The notes: a model not told the origin generated them from the sequence alone. Counted from the first letter of the stretch, positions 47,401-62,400 are shown. The stretch: 64,000 nucleotides of DNA from Rhabditoides inermis (GCA_963966185.1 CAWZYM010000226.1:160001-224000); one strand, 5' to 3'. Translations and numbers: made by a program.

Positions 47401-50400
47401 AGAACACTCTCGCTTGAGAAGCGAGAACACTCTCGCTTGAGAAGCGAGAACACTCTCGGTTGAGAAGCGAGAAAACTCTCGCTTGAGACTTGAGAAGCGA
47501 GAACACTCTCGCTTGAGAAGCGAGAACACTCTATCTTGAGAAGCGAGAATATTCTCGCTTGAGAAGCGAGAATACTCTCGCTTGAGAAGCGAGAACACTC
47601 TCTCTTGAGAAGCGAGAATATTCTCGCTTGAGAAGCGAGAATACTCTCGCTTGAGAATCGAGAACACTCTCGCTTGAGAAGCGAGAATACTCTCGCTTGA
47701 GACTTGAGAAGCGAGAACACTCTCGCTTGAGAAGTGAGAACACTCTCGCTCAGGAAGAGAGAACACTCTCGCTTGAGAAGCGAGAACACTCTCGCTTGAG
47801 AAGCGAGAATACTCTTGCTTGACAAGCGAGAACACTCTCGCTTGGGAAGCGAGAACACTCTCGCTTGAGAAGCGAGAACATTCTCGCTTGAGAAGCGAGA
47901 ACACTCTCGCTTGAGAAGCGAGAACACTCTCGCCTGAGAAGCGAGAACACTCTCGCTTGAGAAGCGAGAATACTCTCGCTTGAGAAGCGAGAATATTCTC
48001 GCTTGAGAAGCGAGAATACTCTCGCTTGAGAAGCGAGAACACTCTCGCTTGGGAAGCGAGAACACTCTCGCTTGAGAAGCGAGAACATTCTCGCTTGAGA
48101 AGCGAGAACACTCTCGCTTGAGAAGCGAGAACACTCTCGCTTGAGAAGCGAGAACACTCTCTCTTGCGAAGCGAGAATATTCTCGCTTGAGAAGTGAGAA
48201 CACTCTCGCTTGAGAAGCGAGAATACTCTCGCTTGAGAAGCGAGAATATTCTCGCTTGAGAAGCGGGAATACTCTCGCTTGAGAAGCGAGAACACTCTCG
48301 CTTGAGAAGCGAGAACACTCTCGCTTGAGAAGCGAGAACACTCTCGCTTGAGAAGCGAGAACACTCTCGCTTGAAAGGCGAGAATACTCTCGCTTGAGAC
48401 TTGAGAAGCGAGAACACTCTCGCTTGAGAAGTGAGAACACTCTCGCTCAGGAAGAGAGAACACTCTCGCTTGAGAAGCGAGAACACTCTCGCTTGAGAAG
48501 CGAGAATACTCTCGCTTGAGAAGTGAGAACAATCTCGCTCAGGAAGAGAGAACACTCTCGCTTGAGAAGCGAGAACACTCTCGCTTGAGAAGCGAGAATA
48601 CTCTCGCTTGAGAAGCGAGAACACTCTCGCTTGAGAAGTGAGAACAATCTCGCTTGAGAAGCGAGAACACTCTCGCTTGAGAAGCGAGAACACTCTCGCT
48701 TGAGAAGCGAGAAAACTCTCGCTTGAGATGTGAAGCGAGAACACTCTCGCTTGAGAAGCGAGAACACTCTATCTTGAGAAGCGAGAATATTCTCGCTTGA
48801 GAAGCGAGAATACTCTCGCTTGAGAAGCGAGAACACTCTCTCTTGAGAAGCGAGAATATTCTCGCTTGAGAACCGAGAATACTCTCGCTTGAGAATCGAG
48901 AACACTCTCGCTTGAGAAGCGAGAATACTCTCGCTTGAGACTTGAGAAGCGAGAATATTCTCGCTTGAGAACCGAGAATACTCTCGCTTGAGAATCGAGA
49001 ACACTCTCGCTTGAGAAGCGAGAATACTCTCGCTTGAGAAGCGAGAACACTCTCGCTTGGGAAGCGAGAACACTCTCGCTTGAGAAGCGAGAACACTCTC
49101 GCTTGAGAAGCGAGAACACTCTCGCTTGAGAAGCGAGAACACTCTCGCTTGAGAAGCGAGAACACTCTCGCTTGAGAAGCGAGAACACTCTCGCTTGAGA
49201 AGCGAGAATACTCTCGCTTGAGACTTGAGAAGCGAGAACACTCTCGCTTGAGAAGTGAGAACACTCTCGCTCAGGAAGAGAGAACACTCTCGCTTGAGAA
49301 GCGAGAACACTCTCGCTTGAGAAGCGAGAATACTCTCGCTTGAGAAGCGAGAACACTCTCGCTTGAGAAGCGAGAACACTCTCGCTTGAGAAGCGAGAAC
49401 ACTCTCGCTTGAGAAGCGAGAATACTCTCGCTTGAGACTTGAGAAGCGAGAACACTCTCGCTTGAGAAGTGAGAACACTCTCGCTCAGGAAGAGAGAACA
49501 CTCTCGCTTGAGAAGCGAGAACATTCTCGCTTGAGAAGCGAGAATGTTATTCTCGCTTGAGAAGCGAGAATACTCTCGCTTGAGAAGCGAGAACACTCTC
49601 TCTTGAGAAGCGAGAATATTCTCGCTTGAGAAGCGAGAATACTCTCGCTTGAGAATCGAGAACACTCTCGCTTGAGAAGCGAGAATACTCTCGCTTGAGA
49701 CTTGAGAAGCGAGAACACTCTCGCTTGAGAAGCGAGAACACTCTCGCTTGAGAAGCGAGAACATTCTCGCTTGAGAAGCGAGAACACTCTCGCTTGAGAA
49801 GCGAGAACACTCTCGCTTGAGAAGCGAGAACACTCTCTCTTGCGAAGCGAGAATATTCTCGCTTGAGAAGTGAGAACACTCTCGCTTGAGAAGCGAGAAT
49901 ACTCTCGCTTGAGAAGCGAGAATATTCTCGCTTGAGAAGCGGGAATACTCTCGCTTGAGAAGCGAGAACACTCTCGCTTGAGAAGCGAGAACACTCTCGC
50001 TTGAGAAGCGAGAACACTCTCGCTTGAGAAGTGAGAACATTCTCGCTTGAGAAGCGAGAACACTCTCGCTTGAGAAGCGAGAACACTCTCGGTTGAGAAG
50101 CGAGAAAACTCTCGCTTGAGACTTGAGAAGCGAGAACACTCTCGCTTGAGAAGCGAGAACACTCTATCTTGAGAAGCGAGAATATTCTCGCTTGAGAAGC
50201 GAGAATACTCTCGCTTGAGAAGCGAGAACACTCTTTCTTGAGAAGCGAGAATATTCTCGCTTGAGAAGCGAGAATACTCTCGCTTGAGAATCGAGAACAC
50301 TCTCGCTTGAGAAGCGAGAATACTCTCGCTTGAGACTTGAGAAGCGAGAACACTCTCGCTTGAGAAGTGAGAACACTCTCGCTCAGGAAGAGAGAACACT

Positions 50401-53400
50401 CTCGCTTGAGAAGCGAGAACACTCTCGCTTGAGAAGCGAGAATACTCTTGCTTGACAAGCGAGAACACTCTCGCTTGGGAAGCGAGAACACTCTCGCTTG
50501 AGAAGCGAGAACATTCTCGCTTGAGAAGCGAGAACACTCTCGCTTGAGAAGCGAGAACACTCTCGCTTGATAAGCGAGAATACTCTCGCTTGAGACTTGA
50601 GAAGCGAGAACACTTTCTCTTGAGAAGCGAGAACACTCTATCTTGAGAAGCGAGAATATTCTCGCTTGAGAAGCGAGAATACTCTCGCTTGAGAAGCGAG
50701 AACACTCTCTCTTGAGAAGCGAGAATATTCTCGCTTGAGAAGCGAGAATACTCTCCCTTGAGAAACGAGAACACTCTCGCTTGAGAAGCGAGAATACTCT
50801 CGCTTGAGACTTGAGAAGCGAGAACACTCTCGCTTGAGAAGCGAGAACACTCTCACTTGAGAAGCGAGAACACTCTCTCGCTTGAGAAGCGAGAACACTC
50901 TCGCTTGAGAAGCGAGAATACTCTCGCTTGAGAAGCGAGAATATTCTCGCTTGAGAAGCGAGAATACTCTCCCTTGAGAATCGAGAACACTCTCGCTTGA
51001 GAAGCGAGAATACTCTCGCTTGAGACTTGAGAAGCGAGAACACTCTCGCTTGAGAAGCGAGAACACTCTCGCCTGAGAAGCGAGAACACTCTCGCTTGAG
51101 AAGCGAGAATACTCTCGCTTGAGAAGCGAGAATATTCTCGCTTGAGAAGCGAGAATACTCTCGCTTGAGAAGCGAGAACACTCTCGCTTGGGAAGCGAGA
51201 ACACTCTCGCTTGAGAAGCGAGAACATTCTCGCTTGAGAAGCGAGAACACTCTCGCTTGAGAAGCGAGAACACTCTCGCTTGAGAAGCGAGAACACTCTC
51301 TCTTGCGAAGCGAGAATATTCTCGCTTGAGAAGTGAGAACACTCTCGCTTGAGAAGCGAGAATACTCTCGCTTGAGAAGCGAGAATATTCTCGCTTGAGA
51401 AGCGGGAATACTCTCGCTTGAGAAGCGAGAACACTCTCGCTTGAGAAGCGAGAACACTCTCGCTTGAGAAGCGAGAACACTCTCGCTTGAGAAGCGAGAA
51501 CACTCTCGCTTGAAAGGCGAGAATACTCTCGCTTGAGACTTGAGAAGCGAGAACACTCTCGCTTGAGAAGTGAGAACACTCTCGCTCAGGAAGAGAGAAC
51601 ACTCTCGCTTGAGAAGCGAGAACACTCTCGCTTGAGAAGCGAGAATACTCTCGCTTGAGAAGTGAGAACAATCTCGCTCAGGAAGAGAGAACACTCTCGC
51701 TTGAGAAGCGAGAACACTCTCGCTTGAGAAGCGAGAATACTCTCGCTTGAGAAGCGAGAACACTCTCGCTTGAGAAGTGAGAACAATCTCGCTTGAGAAG
51801 CGAGAACACTCTCGCTTGAGAAGCGAGAACACTCTCGCTTGAGAAGCGAGAAAACTCTCGCTTGAGATGTGAAGCGAGAACACTCTCGCTTGAGAAGCGA
51901 GAACACTCTATCTTGAGAAGCGAGAATATTCTCGCTTGAGAAGCGAGAATACTCTCGCTTGAGAAGCGAGAACACTCTCTCTTGAGAAGCGAGAATATTC
52001 TCGCTTGAGAACCGAGAATACTCTCGCTTGAGAATCGAGAACACTCTCGCTTGAGAAGCGAGAATACTCTCGCTTGAGACTTGAGAAGCGAGAATATTCT
52101 CGCTTGAGAACCGAGAATACTCTCGCTTGAGAATCGAGAACACTCTCGCTTGAGAAGCGAGAATACTCTCGCTTGAGAAGCGAGAACACTCTCGCTTGGG
52201 AAGCGAGAACACTCTCGCTTGAGAAGCGAGAACATTCTCGCTTGAGAAGCGAGAACACTCTCGCTTGAGAAGCGAGAACATTCTCGCTTGAGAAGCGAGA
52301 ACACTCTCGCTTGAGAAGCGAGAACACTCTCGCTTGAGACTTGAGAAGCGAGAACACTCTCTCTTGCGAAGCGAGAATATTCTCGCTTGAGAAGCGAGAA
52401 CACTCTCGCTTGAGAAGCGAGAACACTCTCGCTTGAGAAGCGAGAACACTCTCTCTTGAGAAGCGAGAATATTCTCGCTTGAAAAGCGGGAATACTCTCG
52501 CTTGAGAAGCGAGACAGTCTCGCTTGAGAAACGAGAACACTCTCGCTTGAGAAGCGAGAACACTCTCGCTTGAGAAACGAGAACACTCTCGCTTGAGAAG
52601 CGAGAATACTCTCGCTTGAGACTTGAGAAGCGAGAACACTCTCGCTTGAGAAGTGAGAACACTCTCGTTCAGGAAGAGAGAACACTCTCGCTTGAGAAGC
52701 GAGAACACTCTCGCTTGAGAAGCGAGAATACTCTCGCTTGAGAAGCGAGAACACTCTCGCTTGAGAAGCGAGAACACTCTCGCTTGAGAAGCGAGAATAC
52801 TCTCGCTTGAGACTTGAGAAGCGAGAACACTCTCGCTTGAGAAGTGAGAACACTCTCGGCCAGGAAGAGAGAACACTCTCGCTTGAGAAGCGAGAACACT
52901 CTCGCTTGAGAAGCGAGAATACTCTTGCTTGAGAAGCGAGAACACTCTCGCTTGGGAAGCGAGATCGCTTGAGAAGCGAGAACATTCTCGCTTGAGAAGC
53001 GAGAACACTCTCGCTTGAGAAGCGAGAACATTCTCGCTTGAGAAGCGAGAACACTCTCGCTTGAGAAGCGAGAACACTGTCGCTTGATAAGCGAGAATAC
53101 TCTCGCTTGAGACTTGAGAAGCGAGAACACTTTCTCTTGAGAAGCGAGAACACTCTATCTTGAGAAGCGAGAATATTCTCGCTTGAGAAGCGAGAATACT
53201 CTCGCTTGAGAAGCGAGAACACCTTCTCTTGAGAAGCGAGAATATTCTCGCTTGAGAAGCGAGAATACTCTCCCTTGAGAATCGAGAACACTCTCGCTTG
53301 AGAAGCGAGAATACTCTCGCTTGAGACTTGAGAAGCGAGAACACTCTCGCTTGAGAAGCGAGAACACTCTCACTTGAGAAGCGAGAACACTATCTCGCTT

Positions 53401-53866
53401 GAGAAGCGAGAACACTCTCGCTTGAGAAGCGAGAATACTCTCGCTTGAGAAGCGAGAACACTCTCGCTTGGGAAGCGAGAACACTCTCGCTTGAGAAGCG
53501 AGAACATTCTCGCTTGAGAAGCGAGAACACTCTCGCTTGAGAAGCGAGAACACTCTCGCTTGAGAAGCGAGAACACTCTCTCTTGCGAAGCGAGAATATT
53601 CTCGCTTGAGAAGTGAGAACACTCTCGCTTGAGAAGCGAGAATACTCTCGCTTGAGAAGCGAGAATATTCTCGCTTGAGAAGCGGGAATACTCTCGCTTG
53701 AGAAGCGAGAACACTCTCGCTTGAGAAGCGAGAACACTCTCGCTTGAGAAGCGAGAACACTCTCGCTTGAGAAGCGAGAACACTCTCGCTTGAAAAGCGA
53801 GAATACTCTCGCTTGAGACTTGAGAAGCGAGAACACTCTTGCTTGAGAAGTGAGAACACTCTCGCT
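38063..53866. repeat. Super-repeat of about 8 kb, two adjacent copies
   Basis: 38063-45263 recurs at 46091-53291 with offset 8,028, apparently base for base over several kilobases. The following segment has offset 7,775. The difference, 253 bp, is exactly 11 units of 23 bp, matching a local unit duplication near 45.7-46.0 kb. Confidence 0.8.
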
Positions 53867-56800
53867 CAGGAAGAGAGAACACTCTCGCTTGAGAAGCGAG
53901 AACACTCTCGCTTGAGAAGCGAGAATACTCTCGCTTGAGAATCGAGAACACTCTCGCTTGAGAAGCGAGAACACTCTCGCTTGAGAAGCGAGAATACTCT
54001 TGCTTGAGAAGCGAGAAGCGAGAAGACTCTCGCTTGAGAAGTGAGAACACTCTCGCTCAGGAAGAGAGAACACTCTCGCTTGAGAAGCGAGAACACTCTC
54101 GCTTGAGAAGCGAGAATACTCTCGCTTGAGAAGCGAGAACACTCTCGCTTGAGAAGTGAGAACATTCTCGCTTGAGAAGCGAGAACACTCTCGCTTGAGA
54201 AGCGAGAACACTCTCGCTTGAGAAGCGAGAAAACTCTCGCTTGAGACTTGAGAAGCGAGAACACTCTCGCTTGAGAAGCGAGAACACTATCTTGAGAAGC
54301 GAGAATATTCTCGCTTGAGAAGCGAGAATACTCTCGCTTGAGAAGCGAGAACACTCTCTCTTGAGAAGCGAGAATATTCTCGCTTGAGAAGCGAGAATAT
54401 TCTCGCTTGAGAAGCGAGAATACTCTCGCTTGAGAATCGAGAACACTCTCGCTTGAGAAGCGAGAATACTCTCGCTTGAGACTTGAGAAGCGAGAACATT
54501 CTTGCTTGAGAAGCGAGAATACTCTCGCTTGAGAAGCGAGAATACTCTCGCTTGAGAAGCGAGAATACTCTCGCTTGAGAAGCGAGAATACTCTCGCTTG
54601 AGAAGCGAGAACACTCTCGCTTGGGAAGCGAGAACACTCTCGCTTGAGAAGCAAGAACACTCTCGCTTGAGAAGCAAGAACATTCTCGCTTGAGAAGCGA
54701 GAACACTCTCGCTTGAGAAGCGAGAACACTCTCGCTTGAGACTTGAGAAGCGAGAACACTCTCTCTTGCGAAGCGAGAACACTCTCGCTTGAGAAGCGAG
54801 AACACTCTCTCTTGCGAAGCGAGAATATTCTCGCTTGAGAAGTGAGAACACTCTCGCTTGAGAAGCGAGAATACTCTCGCTTGAGAAGCGAGAATATTCT
54901 CGCTTGAGAAGCGGGAATACTCTCGCTTGAGAAGCGAGAACACTCTCTCTTGAGAAGCGAGAACACTCTCGCTTGAGAAGCGAGAACACTCTCGCTTGAG
55001 AAGCGAGAACACTCTCGCTTGAAAAGCGAGAATACTCTCGCTTGAGACTTGAGAAGCGAGAACACTCTTGCTTGAGAAGTGAGAACACTCTCGCTCAGGA
55101 AGAGAGAACACTCTCGCTTGAGAAGCGAGAACACTCTCGCTTGAGAAGCGAGAATACTCTCGCTTGAGAATCGAGAACACTCTCGCTTGAGAAGCGAGAA
55201 CACTCTCGCTTGAGAAGCGAGAATACTCTTGCTTGAGAAGCGAGAAGCGAGAAGACTCTCGCTTGAGAAGTGAGAACACTCTCGCTCAGGAAGAGAGAAC
55301 ACTCTCGCTTGAGAAGCGAGAACACTCTCGCTTGAGAAGCGAGAATACTCTCGCTTGAGAAGCGAGAACACTCTCGCTTGAGAAGTGAGAACATTCTCGC
55401 TTGAGAAGCGAGAACACTCTCGCTTGAGAAGCGAGAACACTCTCGCTTGAGAAGCGAGAAAACTCTCGCTTGAGACTTGAGAAGCGAGAACACTCTCGCT
55501 TGAGAAGCGAGAACACTCTATCTTGAGAAGCGAGAATATTCTCGCTTGAGAAGCGAGAATACTCTCGCTTGAGAAGCGAGAACACTCTCTCTTGAGAAGC
55601 GAGAATATTCTCGCTTGAGAAGCGAGAATATTCTCGCTTGAGAAGCGAGAATACTCTCGCTTGAGAATCGAGAACACTCTCGCTTGAGAAGCGAGAATAC
55701 TCTCGCTTGAGACTTGAGAAGCGAGAACATTCTTGCTTGAGAAGCGAGAATACTCTCGCTTGAGAAGCGAGAATACTCTCGCTTGAGAAGCGAGAATACT
55801 CTCGCTTGAGAAGCGAGAATACTCTCGCTTGAGAAGCGAGAACACTCTCGCTTGGGAAGCGAGAACACTCTCGCTTGAGAAGCAAGAACACTCTCGCTTG
55901 AGAAGCAAGAACATTCTCGCTTGAGAAGCGAGAACACTCTCGCTTGAGAAGCGAGAACACTCTCGCTTGAGACTTGAGAAGCGAGAACACTCTCTCTTGC
56001 GAAGCGAGAATAGTCTCGCTTGAGAAGCGAGAATACTCTCGCTTGAGAAGCGAGAACACTCTCGCTCAGGAAGAGAGAACACTCTCGCTTGAGAAGCGAG
56101 AACACTCTCGCTTGAGAAGCGAGAATACTCTCGCTTGAGAAGCGAGAACACTCTCGCTTGAGAAGCGAGAACACTCTCGCTTGAGAAGCGAGAACACTCT
56201 CGCTTGAGAAGCGAGAATACTCTCGCTTGAGAAGCGAGAATACTCTCGCTTGAGACTTGAGAAGCGAGAACACTCTCTTTTGCGAAGCGAGAATAGTCTC
56301 GCTTGAGAAGCGAGAATACTCTCGCTTGAGAAGCGAGAACACTCTCGCTCAGGAAGAGAGAACACTCTCGCTTGAGAAGCGAGAACACTCTCGCTTGAGA
56401 AGCGAGAATACTCTCGCCTAAAAGCGAGAACACTCTCGCTTGAGAAGCGAGAACATTCTCGCTTGAGAAGCGAGAACACTCTCGCTTGAGAAGAGAGAAC
56501 ACTCTCGCTTGAGAAGTGAGAACACTCTCGCTTGAGACTTGAGAAGCGAGAACACTTTCTCTTGAGAAGCGAGAACACTCTATCTTGAGAAGCGAGAATA
56601 TTCTCGCTTGAGAAGCGAGAATACTCTCGCTTGACAAGCGAGAACACTCTCTCTTGAGAAGCGAGAATATTCTCGCTTGAGAAGCGAGAATACTCTCGCT
56701 TGAGAATCGAGAACACTCTCGCTTGAGAAGCGAGAATACTCTCGCTTGAGACTTGAGAAGCGAGAACACTCTCGCTTGAGAAGCGAGAACACTCTCGCCT

Positions 56801-56898
56801 GAGAAGCGAGAACACTCTCGCTTGAGAAGCGAGAATACTCTCGCTTGAGAAGCGAGAATATTCTCGCTTGAGAAGCGAGAATACTCTCGCTTGAGAAG

Positions 56899-56936
56899 CG
56901 AGAGTGTTCTCGCGAGAGTGTTCTCGCCCCCCTTGA
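56899..56936. repeat. Inverted-unit junction with C-run inside the satellite
   Basis: The direct units are interrupted by reverse-oriented unit sequence (GAGTGTTCTCGCGAGAGTG, with palindrome TCTCGCGAGA) and then TTCTCGCCCCCCTTGAACAC. The same junction recurs at 59455-59492, offset 2,556. It is the only orientation switch I noticed in the array. Confidence 0.85.
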
Positions 56937-59454
56937 ACACTCTCGCTTGGGAAGCGAGAACACTCTCGCTTGAGAAGCGAGAACACTCTCGCTTGAGAAG
57001 TGAGAACACTCTCGCTCAGGAAGAGAGAACACTCTCGCTTGAGAAGCGAGAACACTCTCGCTTGAGAAGCGAGAATACTCTCGCTTGAGAAGCGAGAACA
57101 CTCTCGCTTGAGAAGCGAGAACACTCTCGCTTGAGAAGCGAGAACACTCTCGCTTGAGAAGCGAGAATACTCTCGCTTGAGAAGCGAGAATACTCTCGCT
57201 TGAGACTTGAGAAGCGAGAACACTCTCGCTTGAGAAGCGAGAATACTCTCGCTTGAGAAGCGAGAATATTCTCGCTTGAGAAGCGGGAATACTCTCGCTT
57301 GAGAAGCGAGAACACTCTCGCTTGAGAAGCGAGAATACTCTCGCTTGAGAATCGAGAACACTCTCGCTTGAGAAGCGAGAACACTCTCGCTCAGGAAGAG
57401 AGAACACTCTCGCTTGAGAAGCGAGAACACTCTCGCTTGAGAAGCGAGAATACTCTCGCTTGAGAAGCGAGAACACTCTCGCTTGAGAAGCGAGAACACT
57501 CTCGCTTGAGAAGCGAGAACACTCTCGCTTGAGAAGCGAGAATACTCTCGCTTGAGAAGCGAGAATACTCTCGCTTGAGACTTGAGAAGCGAGAACACTC
57601 TCGCTTGAGAAGCGAGAACACTCTTGCTTGAGAAGTGAGAACACTCTCGCTCAGGAAGAGAGAACACTCTCGCTTGAGAAGCGAGAACACTCTCGCTTGA
57701 GAAGCGAGAATACTCTCGCTTGAGAATCGAGAACACTCTCGCTTGAGAAGCGAGAACACTCTCGCTTGAGAAGCGAGAATACTCTTGCTTGAGAAGCGAG
57801 AAGCGAGAAGACTCTCGCTTGAGAAGTGAGAACACTCTCGCTCAGGAAGAGAGAACACTCTCGCTTGAGAAGCGAGAACACTCTCGCTTGAGAAGCGAGA
57901 ATACTCTCGCTTGAGAAGCGAGAACACTCTCGCTTGAGAAGTGAGAACATTCTCGCTTGAGAAGCGAGAACACTCTCGCTTGAGAAGCGAGAACACTCTC
58001 GCTTGAGAAGCGAGAAAACTCTCGCTTGAGACTTGAGAAGCGAGAACACTCTCGCTTGAGAAGCGAGAACACTCTATCTTGAGAAGCGAGAATATTCTCG
58101 CTTGAGAAGCGAGAATACTCTCGCTTGAGAAGCGAGAACACTCTCTCTTGAGAAGCGAGAATATTCTCGCTTGAGAAGCGAGAATATTCTCGCTTGAGAA
58201 GCGAGAATACTCTCGCTTGAGAATCGAGAACACTCTCGCTTGAGAAGCGAGAATACTCTCGCTTGAGACTTGAGAAGCGAGAACATTCTTGCTTGAGAAG
58301 CGAGAATACTCTCGCTTGAGAAGCGAGAATACTCTCGCTTGAGAAGCGAGAATACTCTCGCTTGAGAAGCGAGAATACTCTCGCTTGAGAAGCGAGAACA
58401 CTCTCGCTTGGGAAGCGAGAACACTCTCGCTTGAGAAGCAAGAACACTCTCGCTTGAGAAGCAAGAACATTCTCGCTTGAGAAGCGAGAACACTCTCGCT
58501 TGAGAAGCGAGAACACTCTCGCTTGAGACTTGAGAAGCGAGAACACTCTCTCTTGCGAAGCGAGAATAGTCTCGCTTGAGAAGCGAGAATACTCTCGCTT
58601 GAGAAGCGAGAACACTCTCGCTCAGGAAGAGAGAACACTCTCGCTTGAGAAGCGAGAACACTCTCGCTTGAGAAGCGAGAATACTCTCGCTTGAGAAGCG
58701 AGAACACTCTCGCTTGAGAAGCGAGAACACTCTCGCTTGAGAAGCGAGAACACTCTCGCTTGAGAAGCGAGAATACTCTCGCTTGAGAAGCGAGAATACT
58801 CTCGCTTGAGACTTGAGAAGCGAGAACACTCTCTTTTGCGAAGCGAGAATAGTCTCGCTTGAGAAGCGAGAATACTCTCGCTTGAGAAGCGAGAACACTC
58901 TCGCTCAGGAAGAGAGAACACTCTCGCTTGAGAAGCGAGAACACTCTCGCTTGAGAAGCGAGAATACTCTCGCCTAAAAGCGAGAACACTCTCGCTTGAG
59001 AAGCGAGAACATTCTCGCTTGAGAAGCGAGAACACTCTCGCTTGAGAAGAGAGAACACTCTCGCTTGAGAAGTGAGAACACTCTCGCTTGAGACTTGAGA
59101 AGCGAGAACACTTTCTCTTGAGAAGCGAGAACACTCTATCTTGAGAAGCGAGAATATTCTCGCTTGAGAAGCGAGAATACTCTCGCTTGACAAGCGAGAA
59201 CACTCTCTCTTGAGAAGCGAGAATATTCTCGCTTGAGAAGCGAGAATACTCTCGCTTGAGAATCGAGAACACTCTCGCTTGAGAAGCGAGAATACTCTCG
59301 CTTGAGACTTGAGAAGCGAGAACACTCTCGCTTGAGAAGCGAGAACACTCTCGCCTGAGAAGCGAGAACACTCTCGCTTGAGAAGCGAGAATACTCTCGC
59401 TTGAGAAGCGAGAATATTCTCGCTTGAGAAGCGAGAATACTCTCGCTTGAGAAG

Positions 59455-59492
59455 CGAGAGTGTTCTCGCGAGAGTGTTCTCGCCCCCCTTGA
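59455..59492. repeat. Second copy of the inverted-unit junction
   Basis: Identical to 56899-56936, carried on a duplicated block of 2,556 bp. Confidence 0.85.
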
Positions 59493-62400
59493 ACACTCTC
59501 GCTTGGGAAGCGAGAACACTCTCGCTTGAGAAGCGAGAACACTCTCGCTTGAGAAGTGAGAACACTCTCGCTCAGGAAGAGAGAACACTCTCGCTTGAGA
59601 AGCGAGAACACTCTCGCTTGAGAAGCGAGAATACTCTCGCTTGAGAAGCGAGAACACTCTCGCTTGAGAAGCGAGAACACTCTCGCTTGAGAAGCGAGAA
59701 CACTCTCGCTTGAGAAGCGAGAATACTCTCGCTTGAGAAGCGAGAATACTCTCGCTTGAGACTTGAGAAGCGAGAACACTCTCGCTTGAGAAGCGAGAAT
59801 ACTCTCGCTTGAGAAGCGAGAATATTCTCGCTTGAGAAGCGGGAATACTCTCGCTTGAGAAGCGAGAACACTCTCGCTTGAGAGGCGAGAACACTCTCGC
59901 TTGAGAAGCGAGAACACTCTCGCTTGAGAAGTGAGAACATTCTCGCTTGAGAAGCGAGAACACTCTCGCTTGAGAAGCGAGAACACTCTCGGTTGAGAAG
60001 CGAGAAAACTCTCGCTTGAGACTTGAGAAGCGAGAACACTCTCGCTTGAGAAGCGAGAACACTCTATCTTGAGAAGCGAGAATATTCTCGCTTGAGAAGC
60101 GAGAATACTCTCGCTTGAGAAGCGAGAACACTCTTTCTTGAGAAGCGAGAATATTCTCGCTTGAGAAGCGAGAATACTCTCGCTTGAGAATCGAGAACAC
60201 TCTCGCTTGAGAAGCGAGAATACTCTCGCTTGAGACTTGAGAAGCGAGAACACTCTCGCTTGAGAAGTGAGAACACTCTCGCTCAGGAAGAGAGAACACT
60301 CTCGCTTGAGAAGCGAGAACACTCTCGCTTGAGAAGCGAGAATACTCTTGCTTGACAAGCGAGAACACTCTCGCTTGGGAAGCGAGAACACTCTCGCTTG
60401 AGAAGCGAGAACATTCTCGCTTGAGAAGCGAGAACACTCTCGCTTGAGAAGCGAGAACACTCTCGCTTGATAAGCGAGAATACTCTCGCTTGAGACTTGA
60501 GAAGCGAGAACACTTTCTCTTGAGAAGCGAGAACACTCTATCTTGAGAAGCGAGAATATTCTCGCTTGAGAAGCGAGAATACTCTCGCTTGAGAAGCGAG
60601 AACACTCTCTCTTGAGAAGCGAGAATATTCTCGCTTGAGAAGCGAGAATACTCTCCCTTGAGAAACGAGAACACTCTCGCTTGAGAAGCGAGAATACTCT
60701 CGCTTGAGACTTGAGAAGCGAGAACACTCTCGCTTGAGAAGCGAGAACACTCTCACTTGAGAAGCGAGAACACTCTCTCGCTTGAGAAGCGAGAACACTC
60801 TCGCTTGAGAAGCGAGAATACTCTCGCTTGAGAAGCGAGAATATTCTCGCTTGAGAAGCGAGAATACTCTCCCTTGAGAATCGAGAACACTCTCGCTTGA
60901 GAAGCGAGAATACTCTCGCTTGAGACTTGAGAAGCGAGAACACTCTCGCTTGAGAAGCGAGAACACTCTCGCCTGAGAAGCGAGAACACTCTCGCTTGAG
61001 AAGCGAGAATACTCTCGCTTGAGAAGCGAGAATATTCTCGCTTGAGAAGCGAGAATACTCTCGCTTGAGAAGCGAGAACACTCTCGCTTGGGAAGCGAGA
61101 ACACTCTCGCTTGAGAAGCGAGAACATTCTCGCTTGAGAAGCGAGAACACTCTCGCTTGAGAAGCGAGAACACTCTCGCTTGAGAAGCGAGAACACTCTC
61201 TCTTGCGAAGCGAGAATATTCTCGCTTGAGAAGTGAGAACACTCTCGCTTGAGAAGCGAGAATACTCTCGCTTGAGAAGCGAGAATATTCTCGCTTGAGA
61301 AGCGGGAATACTCTCGCTTGAGAAGCGAGAACACTCTCGCTTGAGAAGCGAGAACACTCTCGCTTGAGAAGCGAGAACACTCTCGCTTGAGAAGCGAGAA
61401 CACTCTCGCTTGAAAGGCGAGAATACTCTCGCTTGAGACTTGAGAAGCGAGAACACTCTCGCTTGAGAAGTGAGAACACTCTCGCTCAGGAAGAGAGAAC
61501 ACTCTCGCTTGAGAAGCGAGAACACTCTCGCTTGAGAAGCGAGAATACTCTCGCTTGAGAAGTGAGAACAATCTCGCTCAGGAAGAGAGAACACTCTCGC
61601 TTGAGAAGCGAGAACACTCTCGCTTGAGAAGCGAGAATACTCTCGCTTGAGAAGCGAGAACACTCTCGCTTGAGAAGTGAGAACAATCTCGCTTGAGAAG
61701 CGAGAACACTCTCGCTTGAGAAGCGAGAACACTCTCGCTTGAGAAGCGAGAAAACTCTCGCTTGAGATGTGAAGCGAGAACACTCTCGCTTGAGAAGCGA
61801 GAACACTCTATCTTGAGAAGCGAGAATATTCTCGCTTGAGAAGCGAGAATACTCTCGCTTGAGAAGCGAGAACACTCTCTCTTGAGAAGCGAGAATATTC
61901 TCGCTTGAGAACCGAGAATACTCTCGCTTGAGAATCGAGAACACTCTCGCTTGAGAAGCGAGAATACTCTCGCTTGAGACTTGAGAAGCGAGAATATTCT
62001 CGCTTGAGAACCGAGAATACTCTCGCTTGAGAATCGAGAACACTCTCGCTTGAGAAGCGAGAATACTCTCGCTTGAGAAGCGAGAACACTCTCGCTTGGG
62101 AAGCGAGAACACTCTCGCTTGAGAAGCGAGAACATTCTCGCTTGAGAAGCGAGAACACTCTCGCTTGAGAAGCGAGAACATTCTCGCTTGAGAAGCGAGA
62201 ACACTCTCGCTTGAGAAGCGAGAACACTCTCGCTTGAGACTTGAGAAGCGAGAACACTCTCTCTTGCGAAGCGAGAATATTCTCGCTTGAGAAGCGAGAA
62301 CACTCTCGCTTGAGAAGCGAGAACACTCTCGCTTGAGAAGCGAGAACACTCTCTCTTGAGAAGCGAGAATATTCTCGCTTGAGAAGCGGGAATACTCTCG

